DNA of 60,873 nucleotides. Source: JBBDWK01 sp040902885 (GTDB taxonomy: Bacteria > Acidobacteriota > Terriglobia > Bryobacterales > Bryobacteraceae). Below, one piece after another: positions 5,977 through 14,755 of the stretch (the first letter of the stretch is position 1; each line of letters starts with the position of its first letter). The position numbers and the translations under genes were made by a program. The notes below the pieces were generated by a model. It saw nothing but the letters and a program-made list of their open reading frames with translations. It ran no database searches and was not told where the DNA came from. The stretch covers positions 1-60,873 of the forward strand of contig JBBDWK010000108.1 in the NCBI GenBank assembly GCA_040902885.1, read 5' to 3'.

Positions 5977-6908
5977 GCGCCGGCAGGCGCGCCGCGCGCC
6001 TCAAGGCGCTCGCCAAGATCAATCTCGATCTGCGCGTGATTCGGAAGCGCCCGGACGGCTTCCACGAAATCCGCACCATCTTTCAAACCATTTCCCTCGG
6101 CGACGAGATCGACCTGAGCTTCATCCCTTCCGCTTCCACCCATGTCGAGCTCGATCAGGACGCAGCCATTGACGACAACCTCGTAATCCGCGCGGCCCGG
6201 CTGTGCCTGGAAGCGATGGAAGTCTCGGGTGAAATCGCCATCCGCCTGCGTAAACAGGTCCCTATGGGCAGCGGTCTGGGCGGCGGCTCCTCGGACGCGG
6301 CCGCCGTCCTCCTCGCCCTGCCCGCGCTCGCGGGGCGAAGTGCGCCGCTTGAGACGCTGCTGCATCTGGCGGCTTCGCTGGGCAGCGACGTGCCGTTCTT
6401 TCTGTTGGGCGGAACCGCTCTCGGCATCGGCCGCGGCGAGGAGGTTTACCCACTGCCCGATCGCCCCCCGAAACCCGGCATCCTGCTCCTTTCCGGCCTA
6501 CATATCTCCACCGCCGAGGCGTACCGCGCGCTCGGCGGCCGGTTGACAACAGAATCGTCTCAAAATAAGATAGATAGTTTCGGGCCGTCGGCTTGGAGTG
6601 TGTCTCAAGCGCTTCCGGTCAACGACTTCGAACAGGTCGCATTCGAGCAGTTTCCTCAGCTTAAAGCGCTGAAACAGCGGCTGTTACAGGAAGGCGCGGA
6701 ATCGGTCCTCATGAGCGGTAGCGGTTCCGCCGTCTGGGGATTGTTTCGAACGCCAACCGAAGCCAGTCGCGCTTTACAATCTTTTCGAGAGGATCACGCA
6801 GTTCCAATCTCACTGGTGAGCCGCGCGCAATACCGATCCATGTGGTGGCGGCGGTTGCAAGAGCACACTGACGAAAAGGTATGGCCGCCTCGAAGCCGGT
6901 ACTTGTGA
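5973..6908 (+). CDS. ispE: 4-diphosphocytidyl-2-C-methyl-D-erythritol kinase
   Basis: A GHMP-fold kinase of the MEP isoprenoid pathway, phosphorylating CDP-ME. It has the N-terminal AKINLDLRVIRKRPDGFHEI signature, the ATP-binding loop PMGSGLGGGSSDAAA and the C-terminal MSGSGSAVWGLF motif. At 311 residues it is slightly long; the last 25 residues (EHTDEKVWPPRSRYL end) are an unusual tail overlapping the start of prs. ispE next to prs, rplY and pth is a widely conserved order. Confidence 0.95.
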   Translation: MSAGRRAARLKALAKINLDLRVIRKRPDGFHEIRTIFQTISLGDEIDLSFIPSASTHVELDQDAAIDDNLVIRAARLCLEAMEVSGEIAIRLRKQVPMGSGLGGGSSDAAAVLLALPALAGRSAPLETLLHLAASLGSDVPFFLLGGTALGIGRGEEVYPLPDRPPKPGILLLSGLHISTAEAYRALGGRLTTESSQNKIDSFGPSAWSVSQALPVNDFEQVAFEQFPQLKALKQRLLQEGAESVLMSGSGSAVWGLFRTPTEASRALQSFREDHAVPISLVSRAQYRSMWWRRLQEHTDEKVWPPRSRYL

Positions 6909-7852
6909 TGGATCGCGAACGCCTGAAGGTCTTCACGGGCAACGCCAATCCAGAGTTGACCCAGGAGTTGTGCAGTCATCTCGATATTCGGATGGGACGC
7001 TCGGAGGTCAAGCCTTTCTCCGACGGCGAAAACTACATTCAGATCGAGGAGAATGTCCGCGGCGCCGATGTCTTTGTGGTGCAGCCCACGTGCACCCCGG
7101 TGGATCATCACCTGATGGAGCTGCTGCTGATGCTGGACGCGCTGAAGCGGGCCTCCGCCGAGCGCATCACGGCCGTACTTCCCTATTACGGCTATGCCCG
7201 GCAGGACCGCAAGGACAAGCCCCGGATGCCCATTTCGGCCAAGCTGGTGGCCAGCCTGCTCGAGACGGCCGGCGCGAATCGCATTCTAGCGCTCGACCTC
7301 CACGCGGCGCAGATTCAGGGTTTCTTCGACATTCCAGTGGACCATTTGTTCGCGGCGCCGGTCATGATCGATTATTTCCGCCCGCTGAATACGCCGCACC
7401 TGACCGTCGTTTCCCCGGATGCCGGCGGCGTGGAGCGCGCCCGGGCGTTCGCCAAGCGCCTGAGCGCGCCGTTGGCGATCATCGACAAGCGCCGCGAAGA
7501 GATGAATGTGGCCGAGGTCATGAACGTGATCGGCACGGTAAAAGGCCGCAATTGCCTGATCGTCGACGATTTGATCGACACCGCGGGAACTCTGATCAAG
7601 GCCAGTGAAGCCCTTTTGAAGAAGGGCGCTGAAAGCGTCTCCGCCTGCGCCACCCACGCCGTGCTCTCCGGGCCGGCGGTAAAGAAAATCGCCGAGTCGA
7701 GTTTGAAAGAAGTTGTGTTCACCAACTCCATCCCGTTGACCGAGGAGGCGAAGCAGTCCGCGCGCATCCGCTCGCTTTCCGTTGCGCCCCTGCTGGCCCG
7801 GGCGGTCCACTCGATCCACGAGGGGGGATCCATCAGTACTTTGTTTATTTGA
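6881..7852 (+). CDS. prs: Ribose-phosphate pyrophosphokinase
   Basis: PRPP synthetase, making PRPP from ribose-5-phosphate and ATP for nucleotide, His and Trp synthesis. It shows FSDGENYIQIEENVRGADVF, the catalytic flexible-loop segment YGYARQDRKDKPR and the PRPP motif CLIVDDLIDTAGTLI. From the ATG at 6881 (AAAAGG upstream) it has 323 residues and overlaps ispE by 28 bases. The alternative ATG at 6908 (TGATG overlap with the ispE stop) gives 314, closer to the usual 310-320. Confidence 0.96.
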   Translation: MAASKPVLVMDRERLKVFTGNANPELTQELCSHLDIRMGRSEVKPFSDGENYIQIEENVRGADVFVVQPTCTPVDHHLMELLLMLDALKRASAERITAVLPYYGYARQDRKDKPRMPISAKLVASLLETAGANRILALDLHAAQIQGFFDIPVDHLFAAPVMIDYFRPLNTPHLTVVSPDAGGVERARAFAKRLSAPLAIIDKRREEMNVAEVMNVIGTVKGRNCLIVDDLIDTAGTLIKASEALLKKGAESVSACATHAVLSGPAVKKIAESSLKEVVFTNSIPLTEEAKQSARIRSLSVAPLLARAVHSIHEGGSISTLFI

Positions 7853-7913
7853 AACGATGCGGGCAACGCAACCCACGCCTCGAACGGACTTGCGCCCCGC
7901 TTAAGGAGAAGTA

Positions 7914-8591
7914 ATGAGAAAAGATATCACCATCCAAGCGGCGCCGCGCACCGAGCGCGGCAAGAACGTGGCGCGCCGCATGCGCGTCAATGGAAGCATT
8001 CCGGCCGTCGTTTACGGCGCGTTCCAGGAGTCCATACCCATTGCGGTCAGCCCCAAAGAGATCTCGCAGATCCTGCACAGCAAAACCGGGCATAACACCA
8101 TCTTCAATCTGAGCGTAAACGGAAAAGAAACCACGCCCGTCATGGTGGTCGACTGGCAGTACGACCCGGTGAAGAGCAACCTGCTGCACGTCGATCTGAA
8201 GCGCATCGACTTGAGCAAGCGCATCCGCGTCTCAATCCCCGTTGTCACCGAAGGCGACGCGAAGGGCGTGAAGATTCAGGGCGGCCTGCTTGAGGTGGTG
8301 ATCCGCGAGATCGACGTCGAGTGCCTGCCGGACGAGATTGCGGAGCACTTCACCGTGAACGTCGCCGAATTGCTGATCGGCCAGAGCATCCGCGCGGGCG
8401 AAATTCCGCTGCCCGGATCGATGAAGCTATTGAGCCCGGCGGAGGCGGTAATTGTGCATGTAGTCGGCATGAAGGCGGAAGAAGAAGCCGCCCCGGCTGT
8501 CGAAGCCGAGCCGGCCGCAGCCGAGCCCGAAGTGATCAAGAAGGGCAAGAAGGAAGAAGAGGAAGAAGCCGACAAAAAGAAGAAAAAGTGA
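7914..8591 (+). CDS. rplY: 50S ribosomal protein L25 (CTC/TL5 form)
   Basis: The two-domain L25 variant that binds 5S rRNA. The N-terminal L25 domain (residues 5-90) includes GSIPAVVYGAFQE, and the C-terminal TL5 beta domain spans 100-182. The last 40 residues are a Glu/Ala/Lys-rich low-complexity tail ending in a lysine run. AAGGAG precedes the ATG. It lies between prs and pth, the standard order. Confidence 0.95.
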   Translation: MRKDITIQAAPRTERGKNVARRMRVNGSIPAVVYGAFQESIPIAVSPKEISQILHSKTGHNTIFNLSVNGKETTPVMVVDWQYDPVKSNLLHVDLKRIDLSKRIRVSIPVVTEGDAKGVKIQGGLLEVVIREIDVECLPDEIAEHFTVNVAELLIGQSIRAGEIPLPGSMKLLSPAEAVIVHVVGMKAEEEAAPAVEAEPAAAEPEVIKKGKKEEEEEADKKKKK

Positions 8592-8592
8592 A

Positions 8593-8661
8593 ACCGCCGA
8601 GGCGCAGAGGCGCCGAGAAACCTTTGAGACGTTTTTCTCCGCGCCTCGGCGTCTCGGCGGT
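8593..8661. repeat. 28-bp imperfect inverted repeat of the GAGGCGC family
   Basis: The arms at 8593-8620 and 8634-8661 match at about 25 of 28 positions around a 13-base loop and would form a stable hairpin between rplY and pth. Each arm carries units such as ACCGCCGAG and GAGGCGC. The right arm ends in GGTGAT, eight bases before the pth ATG, so the repeat may supply its ribosome-binding site. A related single arm is at 9987-10017. Confidence 0.85.
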
Positions 8662-8669
8662 GATATCAA

Positions 8670-9260
8670 ATGTTCCTGGTGGCAGGCTTGGGCAATCCCG
8701 GTGAGCAGTATATGAACACTCCCCACAACCTTGGTTTTCGAATCGTCGAGGTGCTCGCCGCCCGGCACTCCGTTCGCCTCAACCGGAAGGATTCAAAGGC
8801 GCTGGCCGGGGTGGGGGAGATCGCTGGATGTCCGGTAATGCTGGCCCAGCCGCAAACCTATATGAATCTCAGCGGGACATCGGTGGCTCCTCTGGTGCGG
8901 AAGCACGAGATCCCGCTGGAGCAGTTGATCGTCGTATACGACGAACTGGATCTGCCGTGGGGTTCCCTCCGTATACGGCCGCGAGGCTCGGCCGCGGGAA
9001 ATCATGGCGTCGAGTCCTTGATCCATCACCTGGGAACGGCGGAGTTCGCCAGGGTACGAGTAGGAATTCATCCGGGCCATGCAGTTCGCGATGGCGCGGA
9101 ATTTGTGCTGGCGCCCTTCAAGCGCTCGCAGGAAAAGGAATTGGAGGAGGTGCTCGGCCGTGCGGCCGATGCAGTCGAATCCATCATCGCCGAAGGCGTC
9201 GAAAAGTCCATGACGAAGTTCAATCGTCGCGCCGGGGGCGTTCACAACGAGGAAGCATGA
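8670..9260 (+). CDS. pth: Peptidyl-tRNA hydrolase
   Basis: Releases tRNA from prematurely dropped peptidyl-tRNA. It shows VAGLGNPGEQYMNTPHNLGF with the catalytic His, QPQTYMNLSG, the VVYDELDLPWG segment with the conserved Asp, and SAAGNHGVESLIHHLGT. Its 196 residues are typical. The stop overlaps the rpsF start (ATGA). The common neighbour ychF is absent between pth and rpsF. Confidence 0.96.
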   Translation: MFLVAGLGNPGEQYMNTPHNLGFRIVEVLAARHSVRLNRKDSKALAGVGEIAGCPVMLAQPQTYMNLSGTSVAPLVRKHEIPLEQLIVVYDELDLPWGSLRIRPRGSAAGNHGVESLIHHLGTAEFARVRVGIHPGHAVRDGAEFVLAPFKRSQEKELEEVLGRAADAVESIIAEGVEKSMTKFNRRAGGVHNEEA

Positions 9261-9676
9261 GAATTTACGAAGAGGTTTTCATCGTGAAACCCGATGCTCC
9301 GGAGGAAGAGATCGACAACTTCATCGAACAGATGAAGACCATGATCGTTTCCTCGGGAGGCACGGTAGACAAGGTCGATAAGTGGGGCAAGCGGAAGCTT
9401 GCCTACCGCGTCGATAAGTTCCGCGAAGGGTCTTACGTGCTGGTTCAGTTCACGTCGGGGCCGGAGACGGTAAAGGAATTCGAGCGGCGTCTGCGCGTCA
9501 CCGACATGGTCATCAAGTTCCTGACGGTGCGCATCGATCAGACGCTCAAGCGGCTGGATAAGCGCAGGAAGCAGCGTGAGAAGCGCGCCACGCGGCGGGC
9601 GGTTGCCGGACCGGCTCCGGCCCAGCCGTCGGTGGCCCAGCAGATGCTCGGCGAATCCGCCGCAGGGGAGGCGTAA
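9257..9676 (+). CDS. rpsF: 30S ribosomal protein S6
   Basis: A 139-residue S6 that partners with S18 on the 30S platform. The start is the ATG at 9257 (GAGGAAGC upstream), overlapping the pth stop; a longer frame from 8828 is only read-through inside pth. The fold runs from YEEVFIVKPDAPEEEID to VIKFLTVRIDQ. It is followed by a basic, then Ala/Pro-rich, tail of about 40 residues, longer than in E. coli. Adjacent rpsR and rplI complete the standard trio. Confidence 0.96.
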   Translation: MRIYEEVFIVKPDAPEEEIDNFIEQMKTMIVSSGGTVDKVDKWGKRKLAYRVDKFREGSYVLVQFTSGPETVKEFERRLRVTDMVIKFLTVRIDQTLKRLDKRRKQREKRATRRAVAGPAPAQPSVAQQMLGESAAGEA

Positions 9677-9683
9677 GCAGAAA

Positions 9684-9983
9684 ATGGCTGAATCCAGAGG
9701 AAGACCAGGAAGCGCCGGGCAGCGCCCCACGGGCGGGGACAAGGCGGTTGTCACGCAAAAGAAGCAGTACTTCCGGCGCAAGAAAGTGTGCCGCTTCTGC
9801 ATGGAGAAGATCGACGACATCAACTACAAGGACATCAAGCTCCTGCACAGCTTCATCGCGGAGCGCGGCAAGATCGTTCCGCGCCGCATCTCCGGCGTTT
9901 GCGCTCCCCATCAGCGGCGTCTCACCGATGCCATCAAGAAGGCGCGCAATATCGCCCTGCTGCCGTTCGCGGCCAGGTTTTAA
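9684..9983 (+). CDS. rpsR: 30S ribosomal protein S18
   Basis: A 99-residue S18 starting at the ATG at 9684, seven bases after rpsF. The conserved core is KKVCRFCMEKIDDINYKD, then RRISGVCAPHQRRLTDAIK. A Gly/Arg/Pro-rich N-terminal extension of about 25 residues precedes it. It has the Cys residues seen in zinc-binding S18 forms (CRFC plus VCAPH). Confidence 0.96.
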   Translation: MAESRGRPGSAGQRPTGGDKAVVTQKKQYFRRKKVCRFCMEKIDDINYKDIKLLHSFIAERGKIVPRRISGVCAPHQRRLTDAIKKARNIALLPFAARF

Positions 9984-9986
9984 TTG

Positions 9987-10017
9987 AACCGCAGAGGCGC
10001 AGAGGCGCTGAGGAAAA
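9987..10017 (+). repeat. Single arm of the GAGGCGC repeat, upstream of rplI
   Basis: AACCGCAGAGGCGC followed by AGAGGCGCTGAGGAAAA resembles the left arm of the hairpin at 8593-8661. Its GAGG lies 8 bases before the rplI ATG at 10022 and is the only visible ribosome-binding site for that gene. Confidence 0.7.
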
Positions 10018-10021
10018 CATT

Positions 10022-10483
10022 ATGGAAATAATTCTCAGGGAAGATATCGACAAGCTGGGCCAGCGCGGACAGGTGATCAACGTCGCGGCCGGCTACGCCC
10101 GCAATTACCTGCTGCCCAAGCGCCTCGCCGTGGTTGCGACCGACTCGAACAAGAAGATTGTCGCGCAGGAGCGGGAAGCCTGGCTGCGCAAGGAGGCCAA
10201 GGCGAAGTCCGAGTTCCAGGATTTGGCGGCTATGCTCTCCGGGGTGACGGTCGTTAAAGCCCCCNNNNNNNNNNCCGCCAAAGCCGGCGAGAACGACCAG
10301 CTTTTCGGCTCCATCACTGCCCAGAACATAGCTGACGCGGTGGAGAAGAAAGGCTACAACCTCGACCGCCGCAAGATCCTCCTCGACGACCCCATCAAGC
10401 AGATCGGCGAGCACAAGGTGAAGTTCCGGCTTCACCGCGAAGTAAGCGGCGAGCTGACGGTCCAGGTAGTCCGGGAAGAGTAA
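10022..10483 (+). CDS. rplI: 50S ribosomal protein L9 (contains a 10-N gap)
   Basis: L9 binds 23S rRNA and bridges to the stalk region. The N-domain begins EIILREDIDKLGQRGQ and includes GYARNYLLPKRLA. The C-domain includes ENDQLFGSITAQNIADA. The 10 unknown bases fall at residues 82-85, in the helix-to-C-domain link. As written the frame is kept and the length is 153 residues. If the gap is empty and the flanking CC is shared, the reading stays in frame at 149, the family norm. Confidence 0.95.
   Translation: MEIILREDIDKLGQRGQVINVAAGYARNYLLPKRLAVVATDSNKKIVAQEREAWLRKEAKAKSEFQDLAAMLSGVTVVKAPXXXXAKAGENDQLFGSITAQNIADAVEKKGYNLDRRKILLDDPIKQIGEHKVKFRLHREVSGELTVQVVREE
10265..10274. other. Assembly gap (10 Ns) inside rplI
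   Basis: Ten unknown bases between AAAGCCCC and CCGCCAAAGCC. The L9 frame is consistent on both sides, so no gene content seems to be missing. Confidence 0.95.
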
Positions 10484-10490
10484 CCGGACG

Positions 10491-11231
10491 ATGTACTTCG
10501 ATCTGACCGGACAGACGGCGATCGTTACAGGCGCGGCAACGGGCATTGGCGAAGCCATTGCCCGGAGGCTGGCCTGCGCGGGCGCCACAGTCGCTGTCGC
10601 CGACCTCGACCCCGAAGGCGCCCAAAACACCGCTCATTCCATCGAACGCGCTTTTGCCGTTCCGGCCGACATCGCCGATTCCGCCTCCGTGGCCCGTGCC
10701 GTTTCCGCCGTCCTGGAACGGACCGGCCGCATCGACGTGCTGGTCAACAACGCCGGCATCGCCGGAAAAGCTGCTCCTCTCTGGGAGCAGACCGACGAGG
10801 ACTGGCAGCGCGTCATCGCGGTAAACATGACCGGCGTCTTCAACTTCTGCCGCGCCGTCATCTCGCACATGCGCAGCCGCCGTTACGGCCGCATTGTCAA
10901 CATTGCATCCATCGCCGGCAAGGAAGGCAACCCCAACATGACCGGCTATTCGTCCACCAAGGCGGCCGTCATCGCTTTCACGAAATCGTTAGGGAAAGAA
11001 GTCGCCACGGAAGGCATCTGCGTCAACTGCGTGACCCCGGCCGTGGTGCGCACGCGGATTCTGGACCAGCTCACACAAGCCCAAATCGATTACATGACGG
11101 AAAAAATTCCCATGCGCCGCACCGGCTCCCCCGAGGAGATTGCGGCCGTAGTCCATTTCCTGGCCAGCCCCGACTGCTCCTTCGTCACCTCGCAGTGCTA
11201 CGACGCGAGCGGCGGACGCGCTACATACTGA
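10491..11231 (+). CDS. SDR-family oxidoreductase (3-ketoacyl-ACP reductase-like)
   Basis: A 246-residue short-chain dehydrogenase with cofactor motif TGAATGIGEAIA, a following D-x-D (DLDPEG) that favours NAD over NADP, NNAG, and active-site Ser (NIASIAGK) with Y-x3-K (YSSTK). It starts 7 bases after the rplI stop, so it is likely co-transcribed. The substrate cannot be told; FabG-type or sugar dehydrogenases are closest. Confidence 0.88.
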   Translation: MYFDLTGQTAIVTGAATGIGEAIARRLACAGATVAVADLDPEGAQNTAHSIERAFAVPADIADSASVARAVSAVLERTGRIDVLVNNAGIAGKAAPLWEQTDEDWQRVIAVNMTGVFNFCRAVISHMRSRRYGRIVNIASIAGKEGNPNMTGYSSTKAAVIAFTKSLGKEVATEGICVNCVTPAVVRTRILDQLTQAQIDYMTEKIPMRRTGSPEEIAAVVHFLASPDCSFVTSQCYDASGGRATY

Positions 11232-11235
11232 TCGC

Positions 11236-12528
11236 TTACTTCTTCTGCGCTCTTCGGCGCCCGCCGCCCAGCGTCCCATCCCATCTGGGATCCGCCTGCG
11301 ACCCGTATTTTCCCAACTTGTCCCAATCCTCGCGCGTGATCCCGTTCAGATCGTAGACCACCCTTCCATCCCGCACGGTGAGTTCGGCGGTCAGGTTCTG
11401 CGTTCCCCTCAACCGCGCCCCCAGAACATCCACAAAGCCGAATTGTCCCTTCTCCAGGCGCAGCACGGCCAGGTCCGCGATCGCGCCCACCGTGAGATGA
11501 CCAAGCTCCGTCCGCTTGATCTCGCGCGCCGGGTGCCAGGTGGACCGCAGAATCACCTCGTCCATGGACAAGCCCATGTTCAGAAACTTGGACATCACGT
11601 TCAGCATGTCCTTCATCCCCGCGTTCATGCTGCCGATGTGCAGATCGGTCGAAATCGAGTCCGGAATGAATCCCTGCTTCACGGCCGGTGCGGCGTGCCG
11701 GAAAATGAAGCTGCCTCCGCCGTGTCCCACGTCGAAGATCACGCCGCGCTTCTGGGCCTCAAAGAGGTACGCGTTCACGCGCCCGTGATCGTCCAGCATG
11801 GGCACGCGCTCCAGGAAGGTGTGCGTATAGATATCGCCGGGACGCAGTTTTTTCAGCACCAGCTCCTGAAACGGCCGCTCCGCGCGGAAAGTTCCGAAGT
11901 CCACCATCACCGGAATATTGGCCGCCGTGCCGGCCTCCACCGCACGCTCCACCGGCGTCCATTCGGGACCCGAGTAGTGTGCCGTCTTGATCCCCACGAT
12001 CGTGTCCTTATACTTTTTGGCCATCTCCGACGTGAGCTTGGCGTCCATATCGTCGCGGTTGTCCTCGATCTTCGACCCCTGCATGCTGCCGCCCACGATA
12101 TTCAGGAAGGCCAGCACCCGCGTGCGCGAGCGGTCGATTACGCGGTCTTTGAAATCCGGAAAATGCCGCCAGCCGGAGCTGCCCGCGTCCACGATCGTGG
12201 TGACGCCGCTGCGGAACGTATGCCCATCCGGATAGACGCTGTTATCGCCCGCGTACGACCCGCGATTTCCCGTTCCCGCGTACACGTGCACGTGGATATC
12301 GATCAACCCCGGCGTCACGTACAACCCCGAGACGTCGACTACTTTATGAGCTCTGGCGGCCGGGATATTGGCTTCCACCGCGGCGATCTTACCGGCCTGG
12401 ATGGCCACGTCGCGGACGGCGCTGATCTTGTTCTTGCCATCGATGATGTGCCCGCCCTTGAGCAGCAGATCGTACTGCGCCTGGCCGAAAGCCAATCCGC
12501 ATACGAATAGTAATGAGAGAATCTTCAT
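11236..12528 (-). CDS. Exported amidohydrolase (dihydroorotase/adenine deaminase superfamily)
   Basis: A 430-residue metal-dependent hydrolase with an N-terminal signal-like segment (ILSLLFVCGLAFGQ), so probably periplasmic. The beta domain DLLLKGGHIIDG precedes the metal motif DIHVHVYAG. Other expected ligands are a Lys in VGIKTAHYSG, a His in YTHTF, and an Asp-rich STDLHIGS. The end carries the ADLAVLRLEKG segment typical of the superfamily. I chose the ATG at 12528 because the signal peptide starts there. The substrate is unknown; cyclic amides or N-acyl amino acids are plausible. It converges on the SDR gene. Confidence 0.85.
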   Translation of the reverse strand: MKILSLLFVCGLAFGQAQYDLLLKGGHIIDGKNKISAVRDVAIQAGKIAAVEANIPAARAHKVVDVSGLYVTPGLIDIHVHVYAGTGNRGSYAGDNSVYPDGHTFRSGVTTIVDAGSSGWRHFPDFKDRVIDRSRTRVLAFLNIVGGSMQGSKIEDNRDDMDAKLTSEMAKKYKDTIVGIKTAHYSGPEWTPVERAVEAGTAANIPVMVDFGTFRAERPFQELVLKKLRPGDIYTHTFLERVPMLDDHGRVNAYLFEAQKRGVIFDVGHGGGSFIFRHAAPAVKQGFIPDSISTDLHIGSMNAGMKDMLNVMSKFLNMGLSMDEVILRSTWHPAREIKRTELGHLTVGAIADLAVLRLEKGQFGFVDVLGARLRGTQNLTAELTVRDGRVVYDLNGITREDWDKLGKYGSQADPRWDGTLGGGRRRAQKK

Positions 12529-12652
12529 GGGACACATTCTACAGCCTTGGGAGTGCGTCTTCATACATTGGCGAATTCCGGAATGCGATTTTTCCTTTAT
12601 CCGGGCTGGGGCCGCTGTTAGACTAAGCCCAGTTCCAGCGAGGAGGTCTCCC

Positions 12653-13444
12653 ATGAGACGATTCCGTCGAATGCTCCTTTCGCCAGGGACACGATGCATA
12701 CTCATCGTCCTGACGATGTTCGTACTCTCCACGTGGACGGCGCGAGCCGAAACCATTCCCATCGGCAGCTATTACCTGGAGGCGTTTGAGGGTTTCATAC
12801 CCTTCCCGGGCGCCACCAGCGCCGCGCTGTTTCGCGGCAGGCCTTTTGGTCCGGGGACCACGGATACGATTTACCAGCGCCTGGCCGATATCGATCTGCC
12901 TTTCATCGGAAGCAGCGCCACAATCCCCATTGAAGTGCTCCGGCTCGAAGTTGGCAGTATCGCCCCTGTTGATTTCGGAGGCGTGCTCTTCGATATGTTC
13001 ATCCACCTGACGCCAGGCACGCATTCGCTCGGCGAGATGACCATCACGCAAACCTCTCCAGACGACGGGGGTCCGGGTCCGGAGGGCATCTTCGACCAGT
13101 TCGTTACGCTTCAATTTACCGCTGACTTTACGCCGCTCGGAGGCGGGACGGGATTCTCGATTGTCGACTCAATCCTGATCGCAACCATCGGTCCGGCTAC
13201 ATGGAGCTTCGACCCGGAGCCAAACTTCGTAACGGTGAACACGGGCCCCGTCGAGTTGCGAACGAATCGCTTCTTCGCCACGAGCGATATCGTTATGCTC
13301 AGCGGTGGCGCTCAAGCTGCTGGCGGATCGAAGCATAGCGCCTTCATATCGACGGCGGTTCCAGAGCCGTCCTCAACGGTGCTGCTCGCGCTTTTGGCGG
13401 CCGCTGCCGGCTTGAGCCGGCGCTTCCGCCGCGGCTTGCCGTAA
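12653..13444 (+). CDS. PEP-CTERM sorting-domain protein
   Basis: A 263-residue secreted protein. It has a basic N-terminus and hydrophobic signal (ILIVLTMFVLSTWTARAE), a beta-rich middle without a recognised domain, and a C-terminal VPEPSSTVLLALLAAAAG plus Arg-rich end. This is the tripartite PEP-CTERM signal recognised by exosortase for cell-surface sorting. The ATG at 12653 follows AGGAGG at 6 bases. No exosortase gene is in the window. Confidence 0.88.
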   Translation: MRRFRRMLLSPGTRCILIVLTMFVLSTWTARAETIPIGSYYLEAFEGFIPFPGATSAALFRGRPFGPGTTDTIYQRLADIDLPFIGSSATIPIEVLRLEVGSIAPVDFGGVLFDMFIHLTPGTHSLGEMTITQTSPDDGGPGPEGIFDQFVTLQFTADFTPLGGGTGFSIVDSILIATIGPATWSFDPEPNFVTVNTGPVELRTNRFFATSDIVMLSGGAQAAGGSKHSAFISTAVPEPSSTVLLALLAAAAGLSRRFRRGLP

Positions 13445-13447
13445 GAT

Positions 13448-14755
13448 CTATCGTCCGCTCTCCTCCGGCGGCGCTTCCACCCGGCTGGCGCGCACCCCGC
13501 GGCCCTTCACGGCGGTGACCTCGAAACGGATTCCCATGTACTCCACCCGATCGCCGGTCCGCGGGGGGCGGCCGAGGATCGTCAGAATGAGGCCGCTGAC
13601 CGTATCCACTTCTTCATGCTGCAGCTCCATGCCGAGTTCTTCGCCCAGGCTGGACAACAAAAACGTTCCAGCCACGTTCAATCGTCTCTCCGCATCGCGC
13701 CACACTTCCGGCTGCTCCTCGTCTTCGTGGATCTCTCCCATGAGCTGGTCGAGCACGTCCTTCTCGGTGATGACTCCTGCCGTTCCGCCGTGCTCGTCCA
13801 TCACGACCACCATCTGCGAGTCCGCGGAACGCATGGTATCCACCACATCGTCCGCGGGCATGGCCTGGGGTATGAACGTAACGGCTCTCACCTGGCTTTG
13901 CTCGAGCGTGCCGCCGCGCAGCAGCAGCGGCAGCAGATCTTTGATGTGGACGAAGCCGACGATGGAGTCGAGGCTCTCCTGGTACACGGGATACCGCGTG
14001 TGGCTGGACCGCTGCAGGATCGCCTTCAACTCCGCCGCCGAAGCTCCCACTTCTAGTCCGTTGACGCCCACCCTTGGAATCATGATCTCAGCGGCGGTAA
14101 GTTCCTTCAGCTTCAGCAGCTCGCGCATCAGATCCGCCGATCGCCGGTCCAGCAGTCCGCCCTTCTCGCTTTCTTCGATGACCAGCTCCAACTCTTCGGG
14201 AGTATGGTACTGGTGTACGCCCGCGTCCCGATTGATGCCCATCAGCCGCAGGATCCTGTTTCCGAGGCCATTTAAACTGATCACCAGCGGGTAAAACGCG
14301 ATCCTCACCCAGCTCATCACGGGAGTGATCCATAGGCTGGTACGCTGCGCGTGTTGCAGCGCGAGCGTCTTGGGGATCATCTCGCCCAGCACGATGTGAA
14401 AGTACGTAAGGGTCAGGATCGCGAGCACGCTTGCCACGGCATGTTCCGCGAACCTTCCGGCCGGGCCGAGAGCCAGAAGCCAGCCCTCAATCCATCTGGC
14501 GATCGTTTGTTCGCCATACATGCCCAGGCCGATACTGGCGAAGGTAATTCCGATCTGGGCGGTGGCAATGTACTGGTCCTGGAGACGCGGATTCGCGAGG
14601 ATTGCGGCGAGCAGCTTTGCGACCCGCTCGCCGCGTGCGGCGCGGCGCTCCACCGCAGCGCGCGGCACGCCGATCAAGGCGAACTCCGCGGCTACGAACA
14701 GTCCGTTCAGGGCAATCAGCGCGAAGATCACCAGCAGGGGTATGGCGTAGGTCAT
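13448..14755 (-). CDS. CNNM/CorC-HlyC family membrane protein (first of tandem pair)
   Basis: A 435-residue DUF21-CBS-CBS-CorC_HlyC protein. Residues 1-190 hold about four membrane segments (FALIALNGLFVAAEFALIGV; LTYFHIVLGEMIPKTLAL). Two CBS repeats follow at about 215-335, including MIPRVGVN and MDEHGGTAGVITEKD, then the CorC_HlyC domain (VAGTFLLSSLGEELG to the end). Family members are implicated in Mg/Co efflux. It overlaps the upstream paralogue by ATGA (14752-14755), so the two probably act together, perhaps as a heterodimer. Confidence 0.92.
   Translation of the reverse strand: MTYAIPLLVIFALIALNGLFVAAEFALIGVPRAAVERRAARGERVAKLLAAILANPRLQDQYIATAQIGITFASIGLGMYGEQTIARWIEGWLLALGPAGRFAEHAVASVLAILTLTYFHIVLGEMIPKTLALQHAQRTSLWITPVMSWVRIAFYPLVISLNGLGNRILRLMGINRDAGVHQYHTPEELELVIEESEKGGLLDRRSADLMRELLKLKELTAAEIMIPRVGVNGLEVGASAAELKAILQRSSHTRYPVYQESLDSIVGFVHIKDLLPLLLRGGTLEQSQVRAVTFIPQAMPADDVVDTMRSADSQMVVVMDEHGGTAGVITEKDVLDQLMGEIHEDEEQPEVWRDAERRLNVAGTFLLSSLGEELGMELQHEEVDTVSGLILTILGRPPRTGDRVEYMGIRFEVTAVKGRGVRASRVEAPPEESGR

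Noticed and set aside
8828..9256. Long upstream extension of the S6 frame
   Set aside because: It is an alternative frame inside pth. S6 similarity and a ribosome-binding site start at 9257.
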